Positions 50,215 through 58,025 of a stretch of 64,000 nt of DNA are shown piece by piece. Source of the stretch: Paenibacillus herberti. GTDB lineage: Bacteria > Bacillota > Bacilli > Paenibacillales > Paenibacillaceae. The notes beneath the pieces were generated by a model, which was not told where the DNA came from, made no database searches, and saw only the letters and a list, made by a program, of their open reading frames with translations. The position numbers and the translations under genes were made by a program. The stretch is from contig NZ_NMUQ01000002.1 in the NCBI RefSeq assembly GCF_002233675.1, positions 1,039,814-1,103,813 on the forward strand, read 5' to 3'. Positions within the stretch are counted from its first letter, which is position 1, and the number at the start of each line of letters is the position of its first letter.

Positions 50215-50251
50215 ATTGACCGTATCCATGGCTTTGATTACCATAATGGTA
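50215..50251 (+). promoter_or_regulatory. murQ operon promoter region with candidate MurR operator
   Basis: TTGACC (50215-50220) is the best -35 in the 382-nt gap between the regulator and murQ; TACCAT at 17 nt would be a weak -10. It overlaps the 13-bp palindrome TACCATAATGGTA (50239-50251), a suitable RpiR/MurR operator. The rest of the gap, about 49991-50214 and 50252-50322, shows no gene, only a GC-poor stretch at 50160-50210. Confidence 0.5.
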
Positions 50252-50322
50252 GATCAAACGAAGTTCATCAAGATCCGCCTCGGCATATTTAAAGCGCTTA
50301 CAGGCGATCGCAGGTTAGGGGA

Positions 50323-51243
50323 ATGGAAATGAACGAATACCTTGCCGGCTTAACTACGGAGGGGATTAACCCCGCGACGATGTCTATAGACGAATGTACG
50401 ACCGAGGGGATGCTGCGGCTGCTGAACGAAGAGGATGCGAAGGTGCCCGCAGCGGTAGCAGCGGAATTCCCCCGCATCACGCAAGCTGTTGATGCTATCC
50501 ATGCGGCTCTCTCGCAGGGCGGGAGATTATTTTACATCGGTGCGGGTACCTCTGGCAGACTGGGCGTGTTAGACGCTTCGGAATGTCCGCCGACATTCGG
50601 CACGGAGCCGAGCCTCGTCCAAGGTTATATCGCTGGCGGCGATGTAGCCCTGCGGACAGCGGTTGAGGGCTGCGAAGACGATGGAGACGCAGGAAGCGCT
50701 CTGATCGACGAGATTGGAGTGACGGCAAGCGATGCGGTTGTTGGTATTTCGGCTAGCGGCAGCGCGGCTTTTGTCATAGAGGCTCTGAGAAGAACACAGG
50801 AAATCGGCGCGGTCTCCATCGGACTGGTCAACAACAAGAACACCAAGGTTAGCGAGGTATGCAACATTTGCATCGCGCCTGTCGTCGGCAACGAGGTGAT
50901 CGCTGGGTCCACGAGACTCAAGGCGGGAACGGCTCAGAAGCTTGTGCTCAACATGCTTAGTACGTGTACGATGGTGAAGCTGGGCAAGACGTACAACAAT
51001 CTAATGGTCGATCTAAAAGCTAGCAACAACAAGCTGCATGACCGCTCCCTGCGGATCATTTGCCGGGCAACAGGAACCGACGAATCGACAGCGGCAGAGA
51101 TGCTGAAGCGGGCGTCCAAGGACAGCAAGCTCGCTATCATGATGCTGCAAACTGGGCTTGATGCCGACGAGGCACGCAAGATGCTGCAAGGCAGCTCCGG
51201 CAATCTTAAGGAGGCAATTCGTATCTGCGCCGGAACGGGCTGA
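50323..51243 (+). CDS. murQ: N-acetylmuramic acid 6-phosphate etherase
   Basis: MurQ cleaves the lactyl ether of MurNAc-6-P to give GlcNAc-6-P and D-lactate, the committed step in recovering MurNAc. At 306 residues it has normal length. The SIS-domain loop IGAGTSGRLGVLDASECPPTFG is at residues 72-93, and the two acidic residues corresponding to E. coli Glu83 and Glu114 appear as Glu87 and Glu118. The C-terminal helical region (MLKRASKDSKLAIMML, then LDADEARKMLQGSSGNLKEAI) is complete. AGGTTAGGGG precedes the start. It heads the importer and namZ genes. Confidence 0.97.
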   Translation: MEMNEYLAGLTTEGINPATMSIDECTTEGMLRLLNEEDAKVPAAVAAEFPRITQAVDAIHAALSQGGRLFYIGAGTSGRLGVLDASECPPTFGTEPSLVQGYIAGGDVALRTAVEGCEDDGDAGSALIDEIGVTASDAVVGISASGSAAFVIEALRRTQEIGAVSIGLVNNKNTKVSEVCNICIAPVVGNEVIAGSTRLKAGTAQKLVLNMLSTCTMVKLGKTYNNLMVDLKASNNKLHDRSLRIICRATGTDESTAAEMLKRASKDSKLAIMMLQTGLDADEARKMLQGSSGNLKEAIRICAGTG

Positions 51244-51327
51244 AGCTGCAGGTTGAAGGCTGAGGGTCGACCAGGGCGTCATGCGATTCCATAGATAATT
51301 GTTTATTCAAAGGGAGGATCTTGAAAA

Positions 51328-52770
51328 ATGAAAAAGGGATCAAGATTTAGCGTAAGCGTACTCGCTCTCATGGTAACAGCTGGCGTGCTGGGCGCTTGCG
51401 GCTCGAACAACGGTAATAGTCCAGCGGCCAACAACGCCGCAGGCAACACAGGGGGAGAAGGTGCTGCTGCCAAAGATACGATTACCGCGCTGCTGCCTCC
51501 GGTCTCCCCGACTTACCAGGAAAATTTCAAGCAAATGGAAGCGGACTTCAATAAGCTCTATCCGAACTTGACGCTCAAAATCGAGCCAGCCAGCTGGGAA
51601 GATATGACCCAAAAGCTGGATACCCAAGTCAATGCGGGCAGCCCGCCAGACATCGCATTCATTGGCTCTGAGGGCATTTCCAAGTATAAGCAGTTGGATA
51701 TGGTGCTTGATATTACCGACACAGTGACCCCAGAAATGGTTGCGGATATCGACGAGGCACCTCTGGAGTATATGAAAAATGGCGACGGACTGTACGGCTT
51801 GCCGGCTTACATGGAAGTGCACGCAATCGGCGGAAATAAGCCATTCTTGGAGGAAGCGGGCATCGACTGGAAGAAGGTGCAGCAGAGCGGCTGGACCTAT
51901 GAGGAATTCCGTGAGGCAATTAAGAAGGGCGTCGTCAAAGAAGGTGACACGACGAAGCGATACGGTTTCGTGTTCGCGACGGCCGGCGTTGCGTCTAAGG
52001 ATTACCTGGCCATACTTGTCAAAAACGCCGGAATGCCGTCTCCTTTTACGAAGGATCTGAAGTATGCCTACACCAGCCCGAACTATTTGGAAGTGCTAAA
52101 GGCGATTCGCCAGATGATCGACGACGGCTCGATGCCTAAAGAGATCAGCTCCGTTGACGCCGGCAAGCGCTGGAACATGTTCCTGACAGGACAGACGATG
52201 ATTACCGGCAAGGGCCTGGCTGTATTTGAGAACTCATCAATGAAAAATAACGAAAAAATCGACGCTAATGATGGAAGCGCAGTCAAGGACAGCGTCAAGA
52301 CGGATTACGTCGTGCTGCCGGTGCCTACCTTTGCAGGCCAACCAGCAGCGTCAGCTGCGGTCGTTGATGGATATGTTGCTTTCCGCGGCAAAAAAGAGCC
52401 GACAGCCGAGCACAAAGCTAATGTCGTAAAGGCGGCCTACTTCCTGGCGAGCGGCCAAGTAGCGGCGCAGACGAACGGCGATCTATTCGCGGCTCAAATT
52501 ACGGACAGTGGACGCAAAGCGTCCGAAAGTCTCCCAAGCAAACAAAGCGACTACAACAAAGCCGCCGTCCAGTATCTGCTGTCCACAGCAGCGCCGGCCC
52601 GCCCAGACATTCCGGCTGAGCTTGGCGCCAAAGCGATTAAGCTGGAGACCGAGGTCATCGTACCGAAGTTCCAGGCTCTGCTTGCAGGCGAGACCACCCC
52701 GGAGAAAATGTTCGAAGACGTGAAAAAAGCCGCCGTTGATACGTTCGGCGAGGATGGTGTCTTTAAGTAA
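51328..52770 (+). CDS. Sugar ABC transporter solute-binding lipoprotein
   Basis: A 480-residue family 1 solute-binding lipoprotein. Lipobox LGACGSN follows the signal helix, then an Asn/Gly/Ala tether. The binding domain begins TITALLPPVSPTYQENFKQMEADFNKLYPNLTLKIEPASWEDMTQKLDTQVNAGSPPDIAFIGSE. GGGAGGATC lies upstream of the ATG. It is 84 nt after murQ and upstream of two permeases, so it should deliver MurNAc or MurNAc-containing disaccharides; the ligand is inferred from genomic context only. A GC-rich hairpin after its stop may protect the mRNA and raise its expression above that of the permeases. Confidence 0.9.
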   Translation: MKKGSRFSVSVLALMVTAGVLGACGSNNGNSPAANNAAGNTGGEGAAAKDTITALLPPVSPTYQENFKQMEADFNKLYPNLTLKIEPASWEDMTQKLDTQVNAGSPPDIAFIGSEGISKYKQLDMVLDITDTVTPEMVADIDEAPLEYMKNGDGLYGLPAYMEVHAIGGNKPFLEEAGIDWKKVQQSGWTYEEFREAIKKGVVKEGDTTKRYGFVFATAGVASKDYLAILVKNAGMPSPFTKDLKYAYTSPNYLEVLKAIRQMIDDGSMPKEISSVDAGKRWNMFLTGQTMITGKGLAVFENSSMKNNEKIDANDGSAVKDSVKTDYVVLPVPTFAGQPAASAAVVDGYVAFRGKKEPTAEHKANVVKAAYFLASGQVAAQTNGDLFAAQITDSGRKASESLPSKQSDYNKAAVQYLLSTAAPARPDIPAELGAKAIKLETEVIVPKFQALLAGETTPEKMFEDVKKAAVDTFGEDGVFK

Positions 52771-52794
52771 CCGGCCCGTCCAGTTTAATCGGTT

Positions 52795-52831
52795 CTTCGG
52801 CCGGCCCCCCAAGCAGGGAGGCTGGCCGAAG
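52795..52831 (+). terminator. Intercistronic hairpin between binding protein and permease genes
   Basis: CTTCGGCCGGCC pairs with GGCTGGCCGAAG around a 13-nt loop. There is no long T run, so it is more likely an mRNA-stabilising or attenuating hairpin than a full terminator. Confidence 0.7.
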
Positions 52832-52878
52832 CCCTATTTGGAGGGCTGGCAAGCGGGATATGGAAAGGAGATCACAGC

Positions 52879-53781
52879 ATGGCCCGAACCGCATCATCCA
52901 ACCGAAACCGGCTTAACCGAGGAGACGGAGCATGGGGCTACGCCTTCATTGCCGTTGCACTCGTCGTTTATACGTTGTTCACGGCCTATCCGGTCGTTAG
53001 CGCATTCCTCATTAGCTTTCAGGAATACAAACCACTCGGCTCTACCTACATCGGCTTGGACAATTACACGGAGATTTTCAAGAGCTCCCTGTTCTGGAAA
53101 GCGATCGGCAACACGGTCGTGTACACGATTCTGACCGTTCCGGTTGCTCTGATTCTCAGCTTCGCCGTAGCGGTTATGATCATGCCGCTGCGCAAATGGA
53201 TGCAGACAACATTCAAGGCTGTCTACTACTTGCCGGCTGTCGCCTCCGGCGTTGCGCTGTCCGTCGTTTGGCTTTGGATTTTTGATCCGATGCAGGGCGG
53301 TATTTTGAACCAATTGATCGGGGCTTTTGGCATCGATAGTCAGAACTGGCTCGGCGCCAGCTCGACCTCGATGTTCTCGCTCGTGCTCATGTCCTGGCTG
53401 TCCAGCCACGGCACGAGCATCATTATTTATGTGGCGGCTTTGCTCGGCATCGACGACAGCTATTATGAGGCTGCGGATATTGATGGGGCCAGCTTTTTGC
53501 AAAAGATGTGGCATATCGTTGTTCCCTGCCTGAAGCCAACTACACTGTTCCTGCTCGTGACCGGCGTCATCGGTTCGTTCCAGGTGTTCCAGAACGCCTA
53601 TCTGATGACTGGCGGCGGACCGGATCATGCCACAACGATGGTCGGATTGCTTATCTTCGATACCGCATTCAAATATTTCGAGTTCGGCGAGGCGGCTGCT
53701 CAGTCGCTGGTGTTGGCGCTCATGATCGGATTTATGGCTTTTCTTCAATTCAAGTTCCTGGGCAAAGACGTGGAATATTAA
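52879..53781 (+). CDS. Sugar ABC transporter permease, MalF/UgpA type
   Basis: A 300-residue CUT1-family permease with six membrane segments. It begins with a charged tail then GYAFIAVALVVYTLFTAYPVVSAFLISFQEYKPLGSTYIGLDNY, the standard UgpA start. The EAA loop is YYEAADIDGASFLQKMWHIVVPCLKPTTLFLLVTGVIGSFQVFQNAYLMTGGGPDHAT. The ATG is preceded by GGAAAGGAG. It forms the channel together with the next gene, whose start lies 20 nt downstream. The ATPase must be a shared MsmX-like protein encoded elsewhere. Confidence 0.92.
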   Translation: MARTASSNRNRLNRGDGAWGYAFIAVALVVYTLFTAYPVVSAFLISFQEYKPLGSTYIGLDNYTEIFKSSLFWKAIGNTVVYTILTVPVALILSFAVAVMIMPLRKWMQTTFKAVYYLPAVASGVALSVVWLWIFDPMQGGILNQLIGAFGIDSQNWLGASSTSMFSLVLMSWLSSHGTSIIIYVAALLGIDDSYYEAADIDGASFLQKMWHIVVPCLKPTTLFLLVTGVIGSFQVFQNAYLMTGGGPDHATTMVGLLIFDTAFKYFEFGEAAAQSLVLALMIGFMAFLQFKFLGKDVEY

Positions 53782-53801
53782 GCAGAAGGAGGGCATGAGC
53801 T

Positions 53802-54662
53802 TTGAGCCTCTATAATAATCAACTAGGCAACCCACTGTTCAAGTTCGTACGCAACATGATTCTGATCCTCCTCCTTCTGCTGTTCGCCCTCGCAACGTTA
53901 TTTCCGATTTACTTCATGATTATTTCTTCCTTTGGCGATCCGGTGGAGGCTGGGGCAGTCAGTTATTCCATCTGGCCCGGCAAGTTCACGCTGGATTCGT
54001 ATAGATTCTTCTTCGCCTTTAGCGAACATTCTTACCGCTGGTTGTGGAACTCGCTGATCGTGGCAACGGTTATTATGGTGTCCAATGTTATTTTCGCTAC
54101 GGCTGCGGGTTATTCGTTCGCTAAGGTGCGGTTCCGCGGTAGCAAGTTTCTGTTCGGCATGTTGCTCGTCGCCATGATGATTCCTTACCAGGTGACGCAG
54201 GTGCCGCTGTATATTCTGATCGTTAATATTTTCGATATTCCGAATACGTACAGCGCGCTCATCCTGCCAAGCCTCGTTACCGTCTACAACATCTTTCTAG
54301 CTAAACAGTTCATGAGCTCCATCCCGAATGAGATTATCGAGAGCGCCAAAGTGGAGGGCTGCAGCCAACTCCAGATTCTCACTCGCATCATCATGCCGCT
54401 CTCAAAAACCGTAATGGCCGTTATGGCGATCCTGACTTTCATGGATGCGTGGAACACCTTCTTCTGGCCGTTTCTCGTCACGAACACGATGGAAATGCAG
54501 ACGATCCAGGTTGGTCTCAAAAACTTCCGCTTCGCCAACACGACCTATTTCTCCCCGATGATGGCGGGAGCTACGATCTCGGCTGTGCCGATGTTCATCC
54601 TGTTCTTTAGCCTGCAGAAGTACTTCCTAGAAGGGGTTACGGTTGGGGCGGTTAAAGGGTGA
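53802..54662 (+). CDS. Sugar ABC transporter permease, MalG/UgpE type
   Basis: A 286-residue CUT1-family permease with six helices. Typical segments are ALATLFPIYFMIISSFGDP, LLVAMMIPYQVTQVPLYILI and the EAA loop ESAKVEGCSQLQILTRIIMPLSKTVMAVMAILTFMDAWNTFFWP; it ends YFLEGVTVGAVKG. The start is TTG 53802, about nine bases after GGAGG. Its stop TGA overlaps the next gene's GTG start as GTGA, so namZ is translationally coupled to the importer. Confidence 0.92.
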   Translation: MSLYNNQLGNPLFKFVRNMILILLLLLFALATLFPIYFMIISSFGDPVEAGAVSYSIWPGKFTLDSYRFFFAFSEHSYRWLWNSLIVATVIMVSNVIFATAAGYSFAKVRFRGSKFLFGMLLVAMMIPYQVTQVPLYILIVNIFDIPNTYSALILPSLVTVYNIFLAKQFMSSIPNEIIESAKVEGCSQLQILTRIIMPLSKTVMAVMAILTFMDAWNTFFWPFLVTNTMEMQTIQVGLKNFRFANTTYFSPMMAGATISAVPMFILFFSLQKYFLEGVTVGAVKG

Positions 54663-55813
54663 GAGTAGCGCTGGAATGCGGGATTGATCGGATGGATGAA
54701 GCGGCACCCCTGCTGCAGGGCAGGCGGATCGGGCTGATTACGAGCCCAACCGGTGTCAACGCGACTTTTCGGCCCACGATAGATGTGTTGCAGGAGCGTT
54801 TTGGCCTAGCGGCACTGTTCTCGCCAGAGCATGGTGTGCGGGGCGATTTGGACGCCGGTTCACTTGTGGAATCGTATACCGACGAGCGTAGCAGCGTACC
54901 GGTGTATAGTTTATACAGACGGGGTTCTAAACGGCTTACCCCCGAGATGTTAGAGCGGATTGATGTGCTGGTGTACGATATTCAGGACATTGGCACACGC
55001 TATTATACGTTCATTTATACGATGCTCTATGCATTGGAGGATTGCGCGGTTGCTGGTATTCCTTTTGTCGTGCTGGATCGACCGAATCCTCTGGATGGCG
55101 TCACTGTTGAAGGGAGCGTTCTGGAGGGTGGCTTCCGTTCGTTCGTTGGCGATTATCCGCTTGCGGTGCGATACGGGCTGACGGCAGGGGAAGTGGCTGA
55201 AATGGCCAATATCGAGCAAGGCTGGGGAGCACAGATTCATGTCATACGCTGCCGGGGCTGGGAACGGAGCATGCGGTTTCCCGAAACAGGCCGCGTATGG
55301 ATTGCTCCTTCGATGAATATTCCAAACTATCATGCGGCGCTGCTATATCCTGGTACATGTCTTTTCGAGGGTACGAATCTGTCGGAGGGACGAGGTACAA
55401 CGGCGCCTTTTGAGCTGATTGGAGCACCGTTTGTCGATGCAGAGCTGCTGGCAGGCGAAATGAACGGGCTAAAGCTGCCGGGTGTACACTTCCGTCCCAT
55501 GCACTTCAAGCCGAGTGCGTCCAAGCATCAGGGGATGCTTTGCGGCGGTGTGTATATTCATGTTTTGGACGAACGGGCCGTCAGGCCTGTAGAAATCGGC
55601 GTCAGGCTACTGCTGACCGTGCGTCGTCTATTTCCCGAATTGCAGTTCCTCCCGCCTCTGCGGGAGGGTGGCCGACCGTTCATCGACCTGCTCGCGGGCG
55701 GTGAGCTTTACCGGGGCATGGAAAGCGTGTCGGATGCAGAAGCACTGTTGGAGCGGTTCCGCAGGGAGAGCGAAGCGTTCGCGGAACGGAAGAAGGTCTA
55801 TCATCTTTATTAG
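54659..55813 (+). CDS. namZ: Exo-beta-N-acetylmuramidase (NamZ/DUF1343), no signal peptide
   Basis: A 384-residue member of the DUF1343/YbbC family, shown in Bacillus to release MurNAc from the non-reducing end of peptidoglycan fragments. Recognisable blocks are GRRIGLITSPTGVNATFRPTID, ALFSPEHGVRGDLDAG, DVLVYDIQDIGTRYYTFIYTM, FVVLDRPNPLDGVTVEGSVL and IAPSMNIPNYHAALLYPGTCLFEGTNLSEGRGTT. Unlike the secreted Bacillus enzyme, the sequence starts at the catalytic domain with no signal peptide, so it should work in the cytosol on imported disaccharides. The GTG start overlaps the permease stop by 4 nt. The symbol rests on family and context. Confidence 0.92.
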   Translation: MRVALECGIDRMDEAAPLLQGRRIGLITSPTGVNATFRPTIDVLQERFGLAALFSPEHGVRGDLDAGSLVESYTDERSSVPVYSLYRRGSKRLTPEMLERIDVLVYDIQDIGTRYYTFIYTMLYALEDCAVAGIPFVVLDRPNPLDGVTVEGSVLEGGFRSFVGDYPLAVRYGLTAGEVAEMANIEQGWGAQIHVIRCRGWERSMRFPETGRVWIAPSMNIPNYHAALLYPGTCLFEGTNLSEGRGTTAPFELIGAPFVDAELLAGEMNGLKLPGVHFRPMHFKPSASKHQGMLCGGVYIHVLDERAVRPVEIGVRLLLTVRRLFPELQFLPPLREGGRPFIDLLAGGELYRGMESVSDAEALLERFRRESEAFAERKKVYHLY

Positions 55814-55844
55814 TGTGCCTTCGAAAACAGTAGAACTCTGCCAC

Positions 55845-55916
55845 TTTATAGATTTATAGATTTATAGATTTATAGATTTATAGATTTATAGATTTATAGA
55901 TTTATAGATTTATAGA
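55845..55916 (+). repeat. 8-bp satellite, nine perfect units
   Basis: TTTATAGA is repeated nine times without interruption, 29 nt after the namZ stop. The tract is extremely AT-rich and prone to length change by slippage. Nothing else is recognisable in it. Confidence 0.97.
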
Positions 55917-55982
55917 ACCTATTTACCTGGAAAACCTTATTTATTGCGGAAACAACCATGAAGTAGGGACAGGATACGGAAT

Positions 55983-56675
55983 CAAGTAGCGAAAGCTACT
56001 TGAGAGTGGTGAAATGGGGCTAGGATGCGAAAGCAAGTAGTCGAAGTTACTTGAGAGCGCTGAAATGAGTCCAGGATGCAAAAGCAAGTAGTCGAAGTTA
56101 CTTGAGAGCGGTGAAGTGGGGGCTCGGATGTGGAATCAAGTAGTCAAAGCTACTTGAGAGCGGTGAAATGGAGCTAGGATGCGAAAGCAAGTAGTCGAAG
56201 TTACTTGAGAGCGGTGAAATGGGGGCTCGGATGTGGAATCAAGTAGTCGAAGTTACTTGAGAGCGGTGAAATGGGGCTAGGATGCGAAAGCAAGTAGTCA
56301 AAGTTACTTGAGAGCGGTGAAATGGGGCTAGGATGCAAAAGCAAGTAGTCGAAGTTACTTGAGAGCGGTGAAATGGGGGCTCGGATGTGGAATCAAGTAG
56401 TCGAAGTTACTTGAGAGCGGTGAAATGAGTTCCCGGATGTGAAAGCAAGTAGTCAAAGTTACTTGAGAGCGGCGAAATGGGGCTAGGATGCGAAAGCAAG
56501 TAGTCAAAGATACTTGAGAGCGCTGAAGTGGGGCTAGGATGCAAAAGCAAGTAGTCGAAGTTACTTGAGAGCGGTGAAATGGGGCCTGGGTGCGAAAGCA
56601 AGTAGTCAAAGTTACTTGAGAGCGGCGAAATGGGGCTAGGATGCGAAAGCAAGTAGTCGAAGCTACTTGAGAGCG
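55983..56675 (+). repeat. Fourteen-copy 51/52-bp array of hairpin units
   Basis: CAAGTAG occurs at 55983, 56034, 56085, 56137, 56188, 56240, 56291, 56342, 56394, 56446, 56497, 56548, 56599 and 56650, a period of 51 or 52 bp. Each unit contains the inverted repeat CAAGTA(G)...(C)TACTTG around a 6-8 nt loop, followed by AGAGCGGTGAAATGG. The linkers come in two main forms (GGCTAGGATGCGAAAG and GGCTCGGATGTGGAAT), which alternate along the array. The array occupies most of the 1.1-kb gap between namZ and the sugar kinase. Confidence 0.95.
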
Positions 56676-56924
56676 GAGCTAGGGGCATCGCAGTTTGTTT
56701 TGAAGAGGGCATTCATTTTTTGAGATAGTTGGCCATCCTGCTACCCGTGCGCAATTTCAGAATGTGTGGTGCTGTCAGCAGGCATTCGGCAAGCTGAAAC
56801 GCTCGTTGCGGTAAAGGTGCTGGAGCGCTTGCTGTTGTTCCGGCTTGAACCAGCCCGTATTTCCACGCAGATAGCATCTTGCTTCGTGTGAAGAGTGTCT
56901 GCATAGCTTGGGGAGGAGAAAAAG

Positions 56925-58025
56925 ATGACCTATATCCTTGGACTGGATGGTGGTGGCACTCGCACGACTATATGCGTGGCCGACGAGTCGGGCTTGGAGC
57001 TGCAGCGCTTCGAGGCTGGTCCGTTGAACATTAACGGTCAACGCGAAGGCGCGGCCGAGCAGACGTTAGCTGCAGTGGCGCATGAGTTGGAGCGGCGCGG
57101 AGTGCCGCTAGTTGGCTGCATCTCTTTGTGCATCGGCGCGGCCGGTATCAGTAATCCGCAGGCGCGAAATAGGCTTGCGGCTGCGCTGGAGCTACATGGC
57201 TTTCGGGGTATATTGACGTTGGCAGGCGACCATGAAACGGCATTGTGGGGAGCATTGGAGGGGCAGCCGGGGATCGTGTTGATCGCCGGCACGGGCTCAA
57301 TTTGTTATGGGCGAGGCGTATCAGGCGAAACGCATCGAGCGGGCGGCTTCGGCCATCTGATCGACGACGAGGGTAGTGGGTATAGCATCGGGCGCGCTAT
57401 GCTGAGTGCGATTGTGCGTGCGGCGGATGGTCGCAGCAGCGGACCAACCGCGCTTGCTGCGCCGGTACTCGGCCTGCTTGAACTGAATGGCTTGCCGGAT
57501 TTAGTCCGTTGGGTGTATGACCCGGCACGGGTCAAAAAGGACATCGCGGGGCTAGCACCATTGCTCTCCGCTGCTTGTGAAGCGGGCGATGCCGCTGCGC
57601 TGGCAATCGCAGAGCATAACGCCGCCGCGCTCGCAGAGCTCGCCGAGGAGGTGGCCGTCCGCCTCGATCTCGCGGACGGCCAGCTCGCGCCGCTTGGCAG
57701 CGTGCTGCTGCGCTGCGCACCGTTGCGCGCCGCTTTTGCCGCGCGGCTGGCGCAGCGGCTTCCGCGGCTGCGCCTTACGGGCGCTCACCGCGACGCCGCT
57801 CACGGCGCGGTGCTGCTCGCGCAGCGAGAGCTGGCGGCAGCGCCCAGCACTGCCGCCAGCACTGCGCCCAGCACTGCCGCTTTCAGCACCGCCGCGCTCG
57901 CGCTTGGCGGTGCGCCCCAGCTCGCCGCGCCCCAGCTCGCCGCGCCCCAGCTCGCTGCGCCGCCGGCTAGGCCTGCGGCGTCCACGGCCCCGTCGCTGCG
58001 CGACGGGGAGGAGCCGCCATGTTAA
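56925..58025 (+). CDS. BadF/BadG-type N-acetylhexosamine kinase, MurK-like
   Basis: A 366-residue ASKHA-fold kinase. Phosphate loop 1 is YILGLDGGGTRTTICVADESG (about residue 5), the connecting motif CIGAAGISN near 65, phosphate loop 2 LIAGTGSICYG near 120, and the substrate region GGFGHLIDDEGSGYSIGR near 140. Clostridial MurK of this family phosphorylates MurNAc and GlcNAc, matching an importer that delivers unphosphorylated sugar. GGGGAGGAG precedes the ATG. The last 60 residues are an Ala/Pro/Ser tail (three APQLA repeats) beyond the usual end, in very GC-rich DNA. Its stop overlaps anmK by 7 nt. Confidence 0.88.
   Translation: MTYILGLDGGGTRTTICVADESGLELQRFEAGPLNINGQREGAAEQTLAAVAHELERRGVPLVGCISLCIGAAGISNPQARNRLAAALELHGFRGILTLAGDHETALWGALEGQPGIVLIAGTGSICYGRGVSGETHRAGGFGHLIDDEGSGYSIGRAMLSAIVRAADGRSSGPTALAAPVLGLLELNGLPDLVRWVYDPARVKKDIAGLAPLLSAACEAGDAAALAIAEHNAAALAELAEEVAVRLDLADGQLAPLGSVLLRCAPLRAAFAARLAQRLPRLRLTGAHRDAAHGAVLLAQRELAAAPSTAASTAPSTAAFSTAALALGGAPQLAAPQLAAPQLAAPPARPAASTAPSLRDGEEPPC

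Noticed and set aside
52894-53835. 313-codon minus-strand ORF opposite the permease gene
   Set aside because: Shadow of a clear CUT1 permease. The predicted protein is rich in His/Gln/Arg with no recognisable domain.
55983-56675. CRISPR array
   Set aside because: The period is regular, but the sequences between the inverted repeats are near-identical linkers rather than unique spacers, and there is no cas gene.
56355-56712. Minus-strand ORFs coding for 17-residue repeats (SPLSSNFDYLLSHP-type)
   Set aside because: They arise from the 51-bp period of the array (51 = 17 codons). The 52-bp units break the frame, and there is no ribosome site.
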